Assembly (NCBI GenBank): GCA_034423015.1
Contig: DAOUJG010000015.1
Location: 1-64,000, forward strand
DNA length: 64,000 nt
Reading direction: 5' to 3'
Source of the DNA: JAGWBJ01 sp034423015
GTDB lineage: Bacteria; Chloroflexota; Dehalococcoidia; Lucifugimonadales; JAGWBF01
The notes under the pieces were generated by a model. The model was not told the DNA's origin and did not search any database. It was given only the letters and a program-made list of their open reading frames with translations. Positions 40,807 through 50,053 of this stretch are shown here, piece by piece. The number at the start of each line of letters is the position of its first letter. The first letter of the stretch is position 1. Position numbers and translations under genes: made by a program.

Positions 40807-41817
40807 GTGAGCACCGATTCCAAGCCCATAGTCTACCTGCTGGGGACCGGGGGCACCATCGCCACCCAGGGAGCCGACAGGATGGACGGCACGGAGTACG
40901 GGACCGCGGGCATCCGGGCCCCCATCCAGGAGATGCTGGACAGGGTCCCTGAGACCGCAGACTTCGCCCAGGTCAAGGCCGAGCAGTTCATCAACGTGCC
41001 CAGCACCGGGATCGAGCTGGACCACTGGCTGGCCCTGGCCAAGCGCATCAACCAGATCTTCAGCGAGGAGCCAGAGGTGGTCGGCGTCGCGGTGACCCAC
41101 GGCACCGCCACCCTGGAGGAGACGGCCTACTTCCTGAACCTGACCGTGAAGAGCAGGAAGCCCGTCGTGGTGACGGGGGCCATGCGGCCTCCCACCGCCA
41201 TGGGCACCGACGCGGACGTAAACCTGCTCAACGCCATCCAGACGGCAGCATCCCCCGAGTCCGTCGGACGGGGAGTCGTGACGGTCCTCAACAACGAGAT
41301 CCAGGCCGCCCGCCACGTGACCAAGACCAACACCTACCGCGTGGAGACCTTCAAGTCGGGGGAGTTCGGGTTCCTGGGCTACGCCGACTCGGACCACCGG
41401 GTCGTCTACTACCAGTCCCCCAGCCGGAGACACACCCACGAGAGCGAGTTCAGCGTCGACGGCCTCGCCGAGCTCCCCAGGGTGGAGATCGCCTACTCCA
41501 CCGCCGGGGGCGACGGCCTTCCCGTCAGGCTGTTTGCCGAGGCCGGGGTCTCGGGCATAATCTCGGCGGCGCTGGCCCCGGGCGCCTCCCACCCTGACCA
41601 GATGGACGCCCTGGAGACGGTGGCCAAGGCGGGAATACCGGTGGTCATCGCCACCCACGTGGGGAGCGGCAGGGTGATACTGACCAAGGGCAACAGGGAG
41701 AGGGGCTACATAGCCGGCGACAACCTCAGCCCCAAGAAGGCCCGTATCCTGCTGATGCTGGCCCTGACCGTCACCCGGGACCGGGACCAGATCCAGCGGA
41801 TGTTCGACACCTACTGA
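40807..41817 (+). CDS. Asparaginase-family protein with altered catalytic Asp
   Basis: This 336-aa protein is related to L-asparaginases. The first catalytic Thr lies in YLLGTGGTIATQG, the second Thr in VTHGTATLEETAYFL, and the Lys in YRVETFKSGEFGFLG. In type II enzymes the second motif is THGTDT, where the Asp activates the Lys; here it is Ala, so amidohydrolase activity is uncertain. The C-terminal domain (TKGNRERGYIAGDNLSPKKA) is intact. It starts at GTG 40807 behind AAGGAGG. The neighbouring isochorismatase-like and amidase genes suggest catabolism of amides. Confidence 0.85.
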   Translation: MSTDSKPIVYLLGTGGTIATQGADRMDGTEYGTAGIRAPIQEMLDRVPETADFAQVKAEQFINVPSTGIELDHWLALAKRINQIFSEEPEVVGVAVTHGTATLEETAYFLNLTVKSRKPVVVTGAMRPPTAMGTDADVNLLNAIQTAASPESVGRGVVTVLNNEIQAARHVTKTNTYRVETFKSGEFGFLGYADSDHRVVYYQSPSRRHTHESEFSVDGLAELPRVEIAYSTAGGDGLPVRLFAEAGVSGIISAALAPGASHPDQMDALETVAKAGIPVVIATHVGSGRVILTKGNRERGYIAGDNLSPKKARILLMLALTVTRDRDQIQRMFDTY

Positions 41818-41971
41818 GGCAGGCTCCAAGCCGGTCTCTAAGGGCGGGACTCCCGGAGAGCACCACGCCCTCTCGCATGCAGGTCTCGAAGGGTCGCCCC
41901 CATTCCCGTGCCGCCCCTCGCTTCAGGCGTGAAGGGGCAGCCCCATCGCGGGTACCGGAAAGGAGCGTTGC

Positions 41972-43381
41972 ATGAACAGGAACGACATACCCTTTCTAAC
42001 GGTGGCGGAGCTGGGGCGTCTCATCCGGGGGAGGGACGTGTCGCCCGTGGAGGCGACGGAGGCGTACCTGGACCGCATAGACGACCTGGACTTCAAGTTC
42101 AACGCCTATCTTCAGGTGTGCCGCCGGGAGGCCCTCGAGGCTGCCAGGGAGGCGGAGCGGGAGATCGCGGCGGGCCAGTACCGGGGGCCCATGCACGGCA
42201 TCCCCGTGGGGATCAAAGACCAGATCTGGACCCGGGGCATTCGCACCACGGGCGGGTCCCGGCTGCACCGGGACTTCGTCCCCGAGGAGGACGCCACGGT
42301 GGTGGCGAACCTGAAGGGGGCGGGGGCCGTCATCCTTGGGAAGACCAACATGACCGAGCTGGCGGTCAGTCCCTATACCCACCGATACAGCTTGCCCCAC
42401 AACCCGTGGGACCTGGACACGCTGGCGGGGGGCTCTAGCAGCGGGTCGGGGGCGGGCACCTGCGCCTACCTCTGCGCCACGTCCCTGGGCGAGGACACCG
42501 GAGGCTCGATAAGGCGTCCCGCGTCCTGGTGCGGCATCGTGGGCCTGAGGCCGTCGTGGGGCCGGGTGAGCAGGCACGGCGTCATGAGGGGCGTGTGGTC
42601 CATGGACCAGGTGGGACCCATGTCCCGCACGGTGGAGGACTGCGCCATCACCCTGGGAGCCATAGCAGGATACGACCCCAGGGACCCGTACACGTGGGAC
42701 GCTCCGGTGCCCGACTACACTGCCGCCCTGGACGGCGACGTCAGGCACCTGAAGGTAGGAGTGGTATCGGAGATAATGACCAGCCATTGGCTGGAGCCCG
42801 AGGTGCGGGACGTCGTGGTCAAGGCCACCGCGGTGCTGGGGGAGCTGGGCGCAGCGGTCGAGGAGGTCTCCATACCCCTGGTCGCCCACGCCAACACCAT
42901 AGCCGGCACCGCCCTTTCCGCCGAGACCGCCCTGGACCAGGGGAGCATGATACGAAGCCGCCTGGGCGAGTACGGCCACGACAACACCATCATGCTCCTC
43001 ACGGCCAGCCTCATACCCGCCCAGGCGTACTACAAGGCCCAGAAGCTCAGGGAGCTGCTGCGACAGCAGGTCCACGACACCCTGGAACGGTACGACGTGC
43101 TGGTGTTCCCCACCTCGGGCCGGACCGCCCCGGAGCGCCTGGAAGACGACCGGACCATCGACAGCAAGGAAGCGGCGGCCCGCATCCCCTTCATGTTCAA
43201 CAACACGGCCAACCTGGCCAGCGTGCCGGGCATATCCGTGCCCTGCGGCCTCTCTCCGGCCAACATGCCCGTGGGGCTGCAGGTCGTGGGAAAGCCCTTC
43301 GCCGAGGAGACGGTGTTCAAGGTGGCCCACGCCTACGAGCAGGCCACGGACTGGCACACCATGCGTCCCCCGAACGCGTGA
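41972..43381 (+). CDS. Amidase (amidase-signature family)
   Basis: This 469-aa amidase-signature enzyme hydrolyses carboxamides or related ureas. The catalytic Ser-cisSer-Lys triad is visible: Lys in GIPVGIKDQIWTRG, cisSer in TLAGGSSSGSGAGT, and nucleophile Ser in GEDTGGSIRRPASWCG. The glycine-rich signature is canonical. The C-terminus includes NNTANLASVPGISVPCG and PVGLQVVGKPFAEE. GGAAAGGAG precedes ATG 41972. It closes the run of amide-related genes that begins at 40126; whether it shares a promoter with them is not proven. Confidence 0.9.
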   Translation: MNRNDIPFLTVAELGRLIRGRDVSPVEATEAYLDRIDDLDFKFNAYLQVCRREALEAAREAEREIAAGQYRGPMHGIPVGIKDQIWTRGIRTTGGSRLHRDFVPEEDATVVANLKGAGAVILGKTNMTELAVSPYTHRYSLPHNPWDLDTLAGGSSSGSGAGTCAYLCATSLGEDTGGSIRRPASWCGIVGLRPSWGRVSRHGVMRGVWSMDQVGPMSRTVEDCAITLGAIAGYDPRDPYTWDAPVPDYTAALDGDVRHLKVGVVSEIMTSHWLEPEVRDVVVKATAVLGELGAAVEEVSIPLVAHANTIAGTALSAETALDQGSMIRSRLGEYGHDNTIMLLTASLIPAQAYYKAQKLRELLRQQVHDTLERYDVLVFPTSGRTAPERLEDDRTIDSKEAAARIPFMFNNTANLASVPGISVPCGLSPANMPVGLQVVGKPFAEETVFKVAHAYEQATDWHTMRPPNA

Positions 43382-43502
43382 GGCCCGGAGGGAGCTGGTC
43401 TTTGGGCCGGCGTACAGGGCAGGGCGGCGTACACGCGGGTAGGGGCGGAAGACACCAGGGCCTCTGAAGTCTACGGGGCTGCCGGGAAGGCCGGAATCAG
43501 CC

Positions 43503-44552
43503 CTAGGGGGCGCCGCTGGAAGGGGCGTGGGGAGCCGCATCGGGCACCTGGCCGGGGCCGTTGGTGGAGACGGCCTCTCCCTCACTGTACAGGTGGCACG
43601 AGACCCTGTGGCCCCCGCCCACGTCCCTCATCACCGGCTCTTCTACGGAGCACCTGTCCATCACCCAGGGGCACCGGGGATGGAACCGGCAGCCAGTGGG
43701 TGGGTTGATGGGTGACGGCACCTCTCCCGTAAGCACGATCTCTTCCCGCTGAACGTCGGGATGGGAGGGCAGGGCCGCGGAGAACAGCGCCTTGGTGTAG
43801 GGATGAAGGGGCTCCTCGTAGAGGGCCTCGGTGGGCCCCTGCTCTACGATCTGCCCCAGGTACATGACGGCCGTCTGATGGGCCATGTAGCGCACGGTGG
43901 CCAGGTTGTGGGCCACCAGCAGGAAGGCTACTTCGGTCTGCTCCTGCAGGTCCACCAGCAGGTTCATCACCTGGGCCCTGATGGACACGTCCAGCGCCGA
44001 GACGGGCTCATCCAGGATGATGAGCTTGGGGTAGGAGGCCAAAGCGCTGGCGACGGCGATCCGCTGCCTCTGGCCACCGCTGAACTCGTGGGGGTAGAGG
44101 TTGCCTTGCTCCTTCCGCAGCCCGACCTGGGCGAGGACCTCCGCCACCCGCTCGTCCCGTTCGGTCCTGGACACGTTCCTGTTCACCACCAGGGCCTCGG
44201 CAACGATGTCCTTGACCTTCATACGGGGGCTAAGGGAGGACCACGGGTCCTGGAACACGGCCTGGACCTGGGTGCGGTAATCCTTGAGGGACTGGCCCTG
44301 GAATTTCAGCACGTCCTCGCCGTTGAGGAGTATCTGGCCGCTGGTGGGCCGCTCCAGGCGAAGGAGCAGCTTGGCGGTGGTGGTCTTGCCGCACCCCGAC
44401 TCGCCCACGAGGCCCAGGGTCTCGCCCTGGTCGATGGAGAAGCTGACGCCGTCGACCGCCTGCACGTGGCCGATGGTCTTCATCATGACCAGCCCCGTGG
44501 TGACGGGGAAGTACTTCGTCAGGTCTTCGACGCGAAGGAGTTCCTGTGTCAC
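43503..44552 (-). CDS. Oligopeptide ABC transporter ATP-binding protein (OppF-type)
   Basis: This 349-aa ATPase has Walker A GESGCGKTTTAK, VFQDPWSSLSPRMKV, signature FSGGQRQRIAVASAL, Walker B LIILDEPVSALD, and the oligopeptide-transport C-terminal GCRFHPRCPWVMDRC. It is a paralogue of the protein at 21347-22330 but belongs to a complete operon (43503-48166). It starts at GTG 44552, overlapping the oppD-type stop in a GTGA junction, which implies coupled translation. The C-terminal 20 residues are Pro/Ala-rich and variable. Confidence 0.93.
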   Translation of the reverse strand: MTQELLRVEDLTKYFPVTTGLVMMKTIGHVQAVDGVSFSIDQGETLGLVGESGCGKTTTAKLLLRLERPTSGQILLNGEDVLKFQGQSLKDYRTQVQAVFQDPWSSLSPRMKVKDIVAEALVVNRNVSRTERDERVAEVLAQVGLRKEQGNLYPHEFSGGQRQRIAVASALASYPKLIILDEPVSALDVSIRAQVMNLLVDLQEQTEVAFLLVAHNLATVRYMAHQTAVMYLGQIVEQGPTEALYEEPLHPYTKALFSAALPSHPDVQREEIVLTGEVPSPINPPTGCRFHPRCPWVMDRCSVEEPVMRDVGGGHRVSCHLYSEGEAVSTNGPGQVPDAAPHAPSSGAP

Positions 44553-45577
44553 GCAGGCTCCCCGATCGACCTCTCCTGGACTTCGGACCCTCCGCCGTTG
44601 GTATCGGCCAGCCAGCAGCTGGCCCTGTGGCCCGCGGACACGGGGAAACTGTCAGGATAGCCGGAGAGGCACCGGTCGTACGCGTGCATGCACCGGGGAG
44701 CGAACCGGCAACCCACGGGCAGGTCGAACAGCGCCGGGGGCTGGCCCTCGATTGCGAAGAGGCGGTCCGTCTGCTCCATCTGGGGCACGGCGGCCATCAA
44801 GGCCTGGGTGTAGGGGTGGGTGGGGTTGTTGAACAGGTCCCTCACGTCCGCGTCCTCGACGATGCGGCCCGCGTACATGACGGCCACCCTGTCGCACATG
44901 CGGGCCACTATCCCGAAGTCGTGGGTGATGAAGATGATGCCCAGCCCGGTCTCCGCCTGTATCTCCTTGAGCAGGCGGAGGTACTGGAGCTGGATGGTCA
45001 CGTCCAAGGCCGTGGTGGGCTCGTCGGCGATGATGACCTTGGGCTCGCAGGACATGGCGATGGCGCCGATGATGCGCTGCTTCATGCCCCCGCTCATCTG
45101 GTGGGGAAAGTCGTCCAGGCGGCGCTCGGGGGCGGCCACCCGGACGCTCCGCAGCGCCTCCATGGCATGCTGGACCATGGACTTGTGGGAGCCATGCCTG
45201 TGGGTGCGCAGGGCCTCCACAAGCTGGTTGCCGATGGTAAAGACCGGGTTCAACGAGGTCTGGGGATCCTGGAGGATCATGGATATCTTCCGTCCCCGGA
45301 TGTCCCTCATCTCCCGGTCGGTCTTCTCCACCAGGTCCTCGCCGTCGAGGATGATCTGTCCCTCCACGATGCGCGCGGCGGGCCTGGGGATCAGCCGGAG
45401 CAGGGAGAGGGCAGTCATCGTCTTGCCGCAGCCCGACTCTCCCACGATTCCCAGGGTCTCGCCCTGGCGGAGGGAGAAGCTGACGCCGTCGACGGCCTTG
45501 ACCGTGCCCCACCGGTTGAAGAAGTAGGTATGCAGGTCCTTGACGTCCAGGATGACTTCACCCTGCTGTGTCGACAC
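44549..45577 (-). CDS. Oligopeptide ABC transporter ATP-binding protein (OppD-type)
   Basis: This 342-aa ATPase has Walker A GESGCGKTMTALS, signature MSGGMKQRIIGAIAM, Walker B VIIADEPTTALD, and a C-terminal GCRFAPRCMHAYDRC. The long in-frame extension to 45694 overlaps the oppC-type gene and is rejected. GTG 45577, just after the oppC-type stop at 45583, starts the conserved VILDVKDLHTYFF strand. Only a weak AGGTG-type ribosome site is visible, so coupling to oppC translation is likely. Confidence 0.92.
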   Translation of the reverse strand: MSTQQGEVILDVKDLHTYFFNRWGTVKAVDGVSFSLRQGETLGIVGESGCGKTMTALSLLRLIPRPAARIVEGQIILDGEDLVEKTDREMRDIRGRKISMILQDPQTSLNPVFTIGNQLVEALRTHRHGSHKSMVQHAMEALRSVRVAAPERRLDDFPHQMSGGMKQRIIGAIAMSCEPKVIIADEPTTALDVTIQLQYLRLLKEIQAETGLGIIFITHDFGIVARMCDRVAVMYAGRIVEDADVRDLFNNPTHPYTQALMAAVPQMEQTDRLFAIEGQPPALFDLPVGCRFAPRCMHAYDRCLSGYPDSFPVSAGHRASCWLADTNGGGSEVQERSIGEPA

Positions 45578-45582
45578 GGGAG

Positions 45583-46641
45583 CTACACCTGCCTTTGTTT
45601 GGGGTCGAGCCGGTCCCGCATCCAGTCGCCCAACAGGTTCATGGCCATACAAACCAGCAGGATGGCGATGCCAGGGAACAGGGCCACCCACCACTCCGTG
45701 AACACCAGCTCCCGGCCGTCAGACACCATGAGCCCCCAGGCGGGAGTGGGCCGGGGGATTCCCGCGCCCAGGAACGTAAGGGTGGCCTCGAGCAGGATGA
45801 CGAAGGCGACCCATAGGGTACTCAACACTATCAGGCTATTGATGAGATTAGGGAAGATGTGAACGAGCATAATGCGGAAGTGAGAAGCCCCTGCGACCCT
45901 GGCCCGGGCGATGAAGTCCTGGGTCACAATGGCCAGGGTCTCTCCCCTCACCATGCGGGCGAACCGGGCCCACATCAGCAACACCAGCACTGTGATCACG
46001 ACACTGAAGCTGGGCCCCACCGTTGCCACAAGCAGTAGCGCCACCAGTACGATGGGCAGCGACATGGAGATGTCGGACAAGCGCATCAGCAATGAGTCGG
46101 CCCACCCGCCGAAATACCCCGAGGCTATGCCGACTATGGTCCCAACGGCCGCGCCGATTCCGATCGAGATGAGCGCCACCATTATGGATACCCGAGACCC
46201 GTAGATGACCCGGCTGAAGATGTCCCGTCCGGCTTTATCGGTACCCAGGATGTACTCCGTCGAGCCACCTGCCTTGTTGACTATCTCAATGGTGTCGCCG
46301 ACATTCACCTCGTCTCCGCCCCCAACGACTGTTGCATCGCCAATCCTCACGAACCTCTGGGCATCGGCGAGAGACATCTCGCGCGGATCGGCGGTGATGC
46401 CCTCGGAGACCCGGAAGGCATCGGTACTGGCATCCATCCAGAAGGGAGGCAGCAGACGGTCCTGAATGTCGCCGTCTTTGGGATCATGGGGGGCCACCAG
46501 GGGAGCGAAGATGGCCGGTATCACCAATACGATGAGCAACGTGCCGATTGCGAACAGTGGAAGCCGCCTGGCCTCCCTAACATAGCGCATCAACCGGGCT
46601 CTGGAATACCACGACTCTCCGGCGGTTATCGCTATCGCCAT
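45583..46641 (-). CDS. Oligopeptide ABC transporter permease (OppC-type)
   Basis: This 352-aa permease has one transmembrane segment near the N-terminus (FAIGTLLIVLVIPAIFAPLV) and a periplasmic insertion of roughly 70 residues. The insertion includes WMDASTDAFRVSEGI and a VGGGDEVNVGDTIEIV barrel-like stretch. The conserved STEYILGTDKAGRDIFSRV and the permease core with the RDFxxRARVAGAxxFRI-type EAA loop follow. It ends DRLDPKQRQV. The insertion is shorter and unrelated in sequence to the one at 28825-30234. It has its own promoter at 46708-46736. Confidence 0.92.
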   Translation of the reverse strand: MAIAITAGESWYSRARLMRYVREARRLPLFAIGTLLIVLVIPAIFAPLVAPHDPKDGDIQDRLLPPFWMDASTDAFRVSEGITADPREMSLADAQRFVRIGDATVVGGGDEVNVGDTIEIVNKAGGSTEYILGTDKAGRDIFSRVIYGSRVSIMVALISIGIGAAVGTIVGIASGYFGGWADSLLMRLSDISMSLPIVLVALLLVATVGPSFSVVITVLVLLMWARFARMVRGETLAIVTQDFIARARVAGASHFRIMLVHIFPNLINSLIVLSTLWVAFVILLEATLTFLGAGIPRPTPAWGLMVSDGRELVFTEWWVALFPGIAILLVCMAMNLLGDWMRDRLDPKQRQV

Positions 46642-46707
46642 TTCACCGGTCCCCTAGCCGCCAAGCTCTTGCAATGGTCCTTCCGCCCAGCGGTCGCCAC
46701 GGCGACT

Positions 46708-46736
46708 ACTTTACACATCGCCAGATTGGGTGTCAA
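46708..46736 (-). promoter_or_regulatory. Internal promoter ahead of oppC-oppD-oppF
   Basis: Minus strand: TTGACA (46736-46731), 17-bp spacer, TAAAGT (46713-46708). It lies in the 169-base gap between the oppB- and oppC-type genes, so the last three genes can be made independently. Confidence 0.65.
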
Positions 46737-46810
46737 GGTAACCGAACAGGACTGAGAACACGGTCCAACGGACTCTATCACGACAACCTCGGCACGGCTT
46801 CCGCCATCCC

Positions 46811-47731
46811 TCACTGGTACCGTATTCGGGGGTCCAAGTAGGCGTACAGGACGTCTACCGTCAGGTTGGCCGCGATATATATGGCTGAGAACATGATGAC
46901 CACGGTCTGGAGGACCTGATAGTCCCTGGAGCGAACCGCATCCACCGCAAGCAGTCCTACGCCGGGCCAGGTGAACACCGTTTCTATAGCCACCGACCCG
47001 GCCATCAAGGTGCCAAGAATGATGCCGAAGTAGGTGAGAGGTGCGATGGCGGCGTTCCGCAGGCAGTGCTTCCAGACCACCTTCCACTCTGCCACGCCTT
47101 TAATGCGAGCCAGCTTTACGTACTCGCTGTCCAACACGTCCAGCATGGCGGACCGAATCAGCCGCATAAAGGCGGCCACCTGGAACCAGCCCATGGCGAC
47201 GGCCGGCAGGATATATGTCTTCCAGCCCCCCCGGCCGGATGTTGGAAGCCACTCCAATTCCACTGCGAAAAGCCATATCAAGACTATTCCCATCCAGAAG
47301 GCAGGCACCGACTGTCCGATCAGCGCGACGATCTTCCCAACGTAGTCAAAGGGAGTATCTTTGCGTACCGATGAAATCACTCCCAACGGGATTGCCACAA
47401 ACAGTCCCATGGCCAGAGCGAGGAGCGCCAACTCCGCCGTCGCGGGGAATCTGTCTGCAATCAAGCTGCCCGCAGTGTAGCCCTGCCATTTCCATGACTC
47501 GCCGAAGTCTCCCTTGAAGGCGTTGCCGATATACTTGCCGTACTGAACCACCAGGGGCTTGTCCAGACCCCACGCGGCGTTAACCCTATCGAACTCTTCC
47601 AGGGTGGCCTCAGGAGGCAGCAAGGCACTGGCAGGGTCGCCTACCACGCGGCCCACCATGAAGATGATGATGCTCACGGCGAAGATGGAGAGGATGGACT
47701 GAAAGATGCGAAGCAGTATGTATCGTTGCAT
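46811..47731 (-). CDS. Oligopeptide ABC transporter permease (OppB-type)
   Basis: This 306-aa permease has the OppB plan. The N-terminal RIFQSILSIFAVSIIIFMVG transmembrane segment is followed by a periplasmic loop with LDKPLVVQYGKYI. The core has about five more segments and the EAA loop SEYVKLARIKGVAEWKVVWK, and it ends YLDPRIRYQ. ATG 47731 lies 10 bases after the OB-fold lipoprotein gene, so it is co-transcribed with it. Note the 169-base gap, with a promoter, before the oppC-type gene. Confidence 0.92.
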   Translation of the reverse strand: MQRYILLRIFQSILSIFAVSIIIFMVGRVVGDPASALLPPEATLEEFDRVNAAWGLDKPLVVQYGKYIGNAFKGDFGESWKWQGYTAGSLIADRFPATAELALLALAMGLFVAIPLGVISSVRKDTPFDYVGKIVALIGQSVPAFWMGIVLIWLFAVELEWLPTSGRGGWKTYILPAVAMGWFQVAAFMRLIRSAMLDVLDSEYVKLARIKGVAEWKVVWKHCLRNAAIAPLTYFGIILGTLMAGSVAIETVFTWPGVGLLAVDAVRSRDYQVLQTVVIMFSAIYIAANLTVDVLYAYLDPRIRYQ

Positions 47732-47740
47732 GAAACGGAC

Positions 47741-48166
47741 CTACGTATCCCGAACGCTCATTATCACGCACTCGTCCAGCTCCAGGCTCTCCCTGTTGGC
47801 CCACCGCACCTTGCCCTGCAACGTGACCACTTGTCCGGTGTTCAACTCGGCAAGCCCTTCAACCTTATCCGGAATGAAGTAGCAGTCGGCGGCTGTACCT
47901 TCCACGTGTTGTACCGACACCAGGGGGACGCCCTCGCTCTCGCCAGTCCGGCGAACAGCCCCCTCCACGATGACCACCACATCCCGCCATTTGGCATTGG
48001 CCTTGATGCGGTCTGCCTGGAACTCCGTGTAGATCTCTGGGATGGATGCTTCCAGTGGACCCGCGGGCACTACGTCCACCTCATCGTCCTGCCCACCGCA
48101 GGCAGCCAGGCACAAAGCAAAGCAGGACAGCATCACCAAAAACAGCTTAATAATCACTTGAGGCAC
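47741..48166 (-). CDS. Lipoprotein with an OB-fold (tRNA_anti-like) domain
   Basis: This 141-aa protein has a signal peptide with a lipobox (VMLSCFALCLAACGG), then an Asp/Glu-rich stretch. An OB-fold-like domain follows (TEFQADRIKANAKWRDVVVIVEG, DCYFIP, LNTGQVVTLQGKVRW, LELDECVIMS). The pattern resembles tRNA_anti-like lipoproteins that occur near transport genes. A role in the ABC system, for example holding the binding protein or substrate, is only a guess. The start is GTG 48166 with a weak ribosome site. It sits between the binding-protein terminator and oppB, 10 bases from the latter. Confidence 0.65.
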   Translation of the reverse strand: MPQVIIKLFLVMLSCFALCLAACGGQDDEVDVVPAGPLEASIPEIYTEFQADRIKANAKWRDVVVIVEGAVRRTGESEGVPLVSVQHVEGTAADCYFIPDKVEGLAELNTGQVVTLQGKVRWANRESLELDECVIMSVRDT

Positions 48167-48204
48167 TCAGTATCCGTCTCCGCTAGACGAGCTTCCGGGT
48201 ATAC

Positions 48205-48240
48205 CAGGAGGATGCCCCCAAAAGGGGGGGCATCCTCCTG
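48205..48240 (-). terminator. Terminator hairpin after the binding-protein gene
   Basis: A perfect 15-bp stem (caggaggatgccccc, 48205-48219, with 48226-48240) lies 47 bases beyond the stop at 48287. It probably reduces transcription into the lipoprotein-permease genes. Confidence 0.75.
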
Positions 48241-48286
48241 TACACATTCTGCATCTGCCTGGGATAAACCCAGCGCTCGGGGGCCG

Positions 48287-50053
48287 CTAGTTTGCCGCTT
48301 TGATGTACTCGAAGTGGTCGAAGCCAGCGTCCACGTTGCCGGGCCAGACGTATTCAGCAATCACATTCGGGTCAACCACCGCCTGGCCAGGCAGCCAGAA
48401 CAAGGGCACCTCGCTGAAGTTGTCGAACTTCCAGTCGCCCAGCTGCCTCAACAGATCGCCCTGCGACTCTTTGGTATCGGCAATGAATGCCTGGTCCCAA
48501 ATGGCCTGCTGCTCGACGGGGAACTCCCAAGCCGTGGCGCTGCCCGTGGGCGGCCTGGCGTTGTACCAGCGGGTCACGACCATGGGGGTGGTGAAGCTGG
48601 TGCGCCGGAAGTGGAGGGTACCATGAGTCTCCCGGGCCACATATGCTTCTCTGTGGCGGGCCACTTCGATCTCCTCGATGGTGGCGTCGATACCGATTTC
48701 CCGGAGGTAGTTGAATATGGCCTCGGTTATGGCCGTGGTCTCGGGGAAGCCGGGGAATTGCATGAGCCACAGCTTGAACTCGAAGCCTTCGCCGTACCCG
48801 GCGTCCTCCAACAGCTGCATAGCCTGGTCAGGGTCATACCCGTACTTGTCGTCGAACTCGTCCTGCCACCGCGAGCTCCAGCCAGGCAACTGCTCGTGAT
48901 ATGCCTGGACATACAGCGGCTCACCCACTCCCTTGAACACTTCGCGATGGATGGCATCCCGGTCGAGGGCCTTGTTGATGGCCTGTCTGACCAAGACGTT
49001 GGATGACGGCATGTTGGCGTCGAACTCCGGAGTATCCTCGCCGTATCCGCCACCGAATATGCCGAAGGCCTGGGTCACCGGGTTGACGGTGCTCCACACC
49101 TTGTACCCCTGGGACACGGCTTCGGGATGGAGGTCCCGGGGTATTTCGGTCATGGCAACTTCACCGCCCAAGAGCATGGACAGCCGTGTCGCGTGCTCGG
49201 GAACCAGCAGGATCTCAAACTCTTCGAACTCGGGAGTCTGGCGCCAGTGGTCTTCTACGCGCTCCCAGAGCAGCCAGACGCCCAACTGACGGTCCACCAA
49301 ATGGTAGGACCCGGTGCCGGCGGGGTTGGCTTCGCTGCCCTCGATGCCTTGGGCGTCCCACTGGGCCTTGGCATGCATGAGGAAGTTGCCATACTGAGAA
49401 CTGGCCGTCAGATCCAGGTCCACGTCGGGCGTTACGGGTGTCAGCTTGATCATGTGGTCGTCGATGATCTCGACGTTGTTCATGACCTCGCCTTCGGTGG
49501 CGCCGAACTTGGCCCTGAACGATGGCCCGTCGGTGGAGAGGTTCGACTCAGAGTTTCGAGCGATGACGTGGGCCACGTCGGCCGCTACGAAGTCACCCCA
49601 ATCGTCCGCGTTGGGCCCGGTCTTGTGGTATGGGACACCCTCTCTCAGGGTGAACTCCCACTCCTGGGGATTGATCATGCGCCACTCGGTGGCCAGGTTG
49701 GGGACCAGCTCAGTGGTCTCGTTGTGGACGTCGATGAGGGGCTCCATGTGGGTCCTGACCACAAGGTTGGAACCCCAGCTGCCGCCGCGCCACGGAAGGA
49801 CGATCTCGATCCAGGGCGCCTGGGTGGCGAAGCGCAGCCTCTTCGTCTCGGACGTCATCATCGGCGGCTCAGTCGCCTCGGGCATGGCCGTTGGGACCGC
49901 CGTAGCCTCGGGCATGGCCGTCGGGACCGCCGTAGCGGGCGCGACGGTCGGGGCCTCGGTGGCGTCTTCGCCACAGGCCGCCGCGACTAGCACGATTAGC
50001 AAGAATGGAGCAAAGACCCACAGCGCGGGTCTCCTAACCCAGGTATGGACCAC
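48287..50053 (-). CDS. Peptide ABC transporter substrate-binding lipoprotein (SBP_bac_5)
   Basis: This 588-aa lipoprotein has a basic N-terminus and hydrophobic segment ending in the lipobox VLVAAACGED. A Thr/Pro/Ala linker contains a perfect repeat of AVPTAMPEAT, and the family 5 solute-binding domain starts near TKRLRFATQAPW. QEWEFTLREGVPYHKTG and VRQAINKALDRDAIHREVF are family motifs. GTG 50053 is chosen because AGGAGG lies 7 bases upstream; the longer frame from 50152 and GTG 50059 fit worse. It is the first gene of the second opp locus, expressed from 50175-50204. Confidence 0.9.
   Translation of the reverse strand: MVHTWVRRPALWVFAPFLLIVLVAAACGEDATEAPTVAPATAVPTAMPEATAVPTAMPEATEPPMMTSETKRLRFATQAPWIEIVLPWRGGSWGSNLVVRTHMEPLIDVHNETTELVPNLATEWRMINPQEWEFTLREGVPYHKTGPNADDWGDFVAADVAHVIARNSESNLSTDGPSFRAKFGATEGEVMNNVEIIDDHMIKLTPVTPDVDLDLTASSQYGNFLMHAKAQWDAQGIEGSEANPAGTGSYHLVDRQLGVWLLWERVEDHWRQTPEFEEFEILLVPEHATRLSMLLGGEVAMTEIPRDLHPEAVSQGYKVWSTVNPVTQAFGIFGGGYGEDTPEFDANMPSSNVLVRQAINKALDRDAIHREVFKGVGEPLYVQAYHEQLPGWSSRWQDEFDDKYGYDPDQAMQLLEDAGYGEGFEFKLWLMQFPGFPETTAITEAIFNYLREIGIDATIEEIEVARHREAYVARETHGTLHFRRTSFTTPMVVTRWYNARPPTGSATAWEFPVEQQAIWDQAFIADTKESQGDLLRQLGDWKFDNFSEVPLFWLPGQAVVDPNVIAEYVWPGNVDAGFDHFEYIKAAN
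49875..49934. repeat. Two tandem 30-bp repeats in the binding-protein linker
   Basis: Units at 49875-49904 and 49905-49934 differ at one base. They encode the repeated AVPTAMPEAT linker segment between the lipid anchor and the binding domain; repeat-number change here would alter linker length without a frameshift. Confidence 0.85.

Noticed and set aside
39937..41829. Long antisense open frame (over 600 codons) opposite the isochorismatase-like and asparaginase-like genes
   Set aside because: Its frame lies opposite strongly coding, conserved genes; the product is low-complexity Gly/Val/His-rich, typical of antisense frames in high-GC DNA.
45578..45694. N-terminal extension of the oppD-type gene to 45694
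   Set aside because: It overlaps the end of the oppC-type gene and has no family similarity; the conserved domain begins at GTG 45577.
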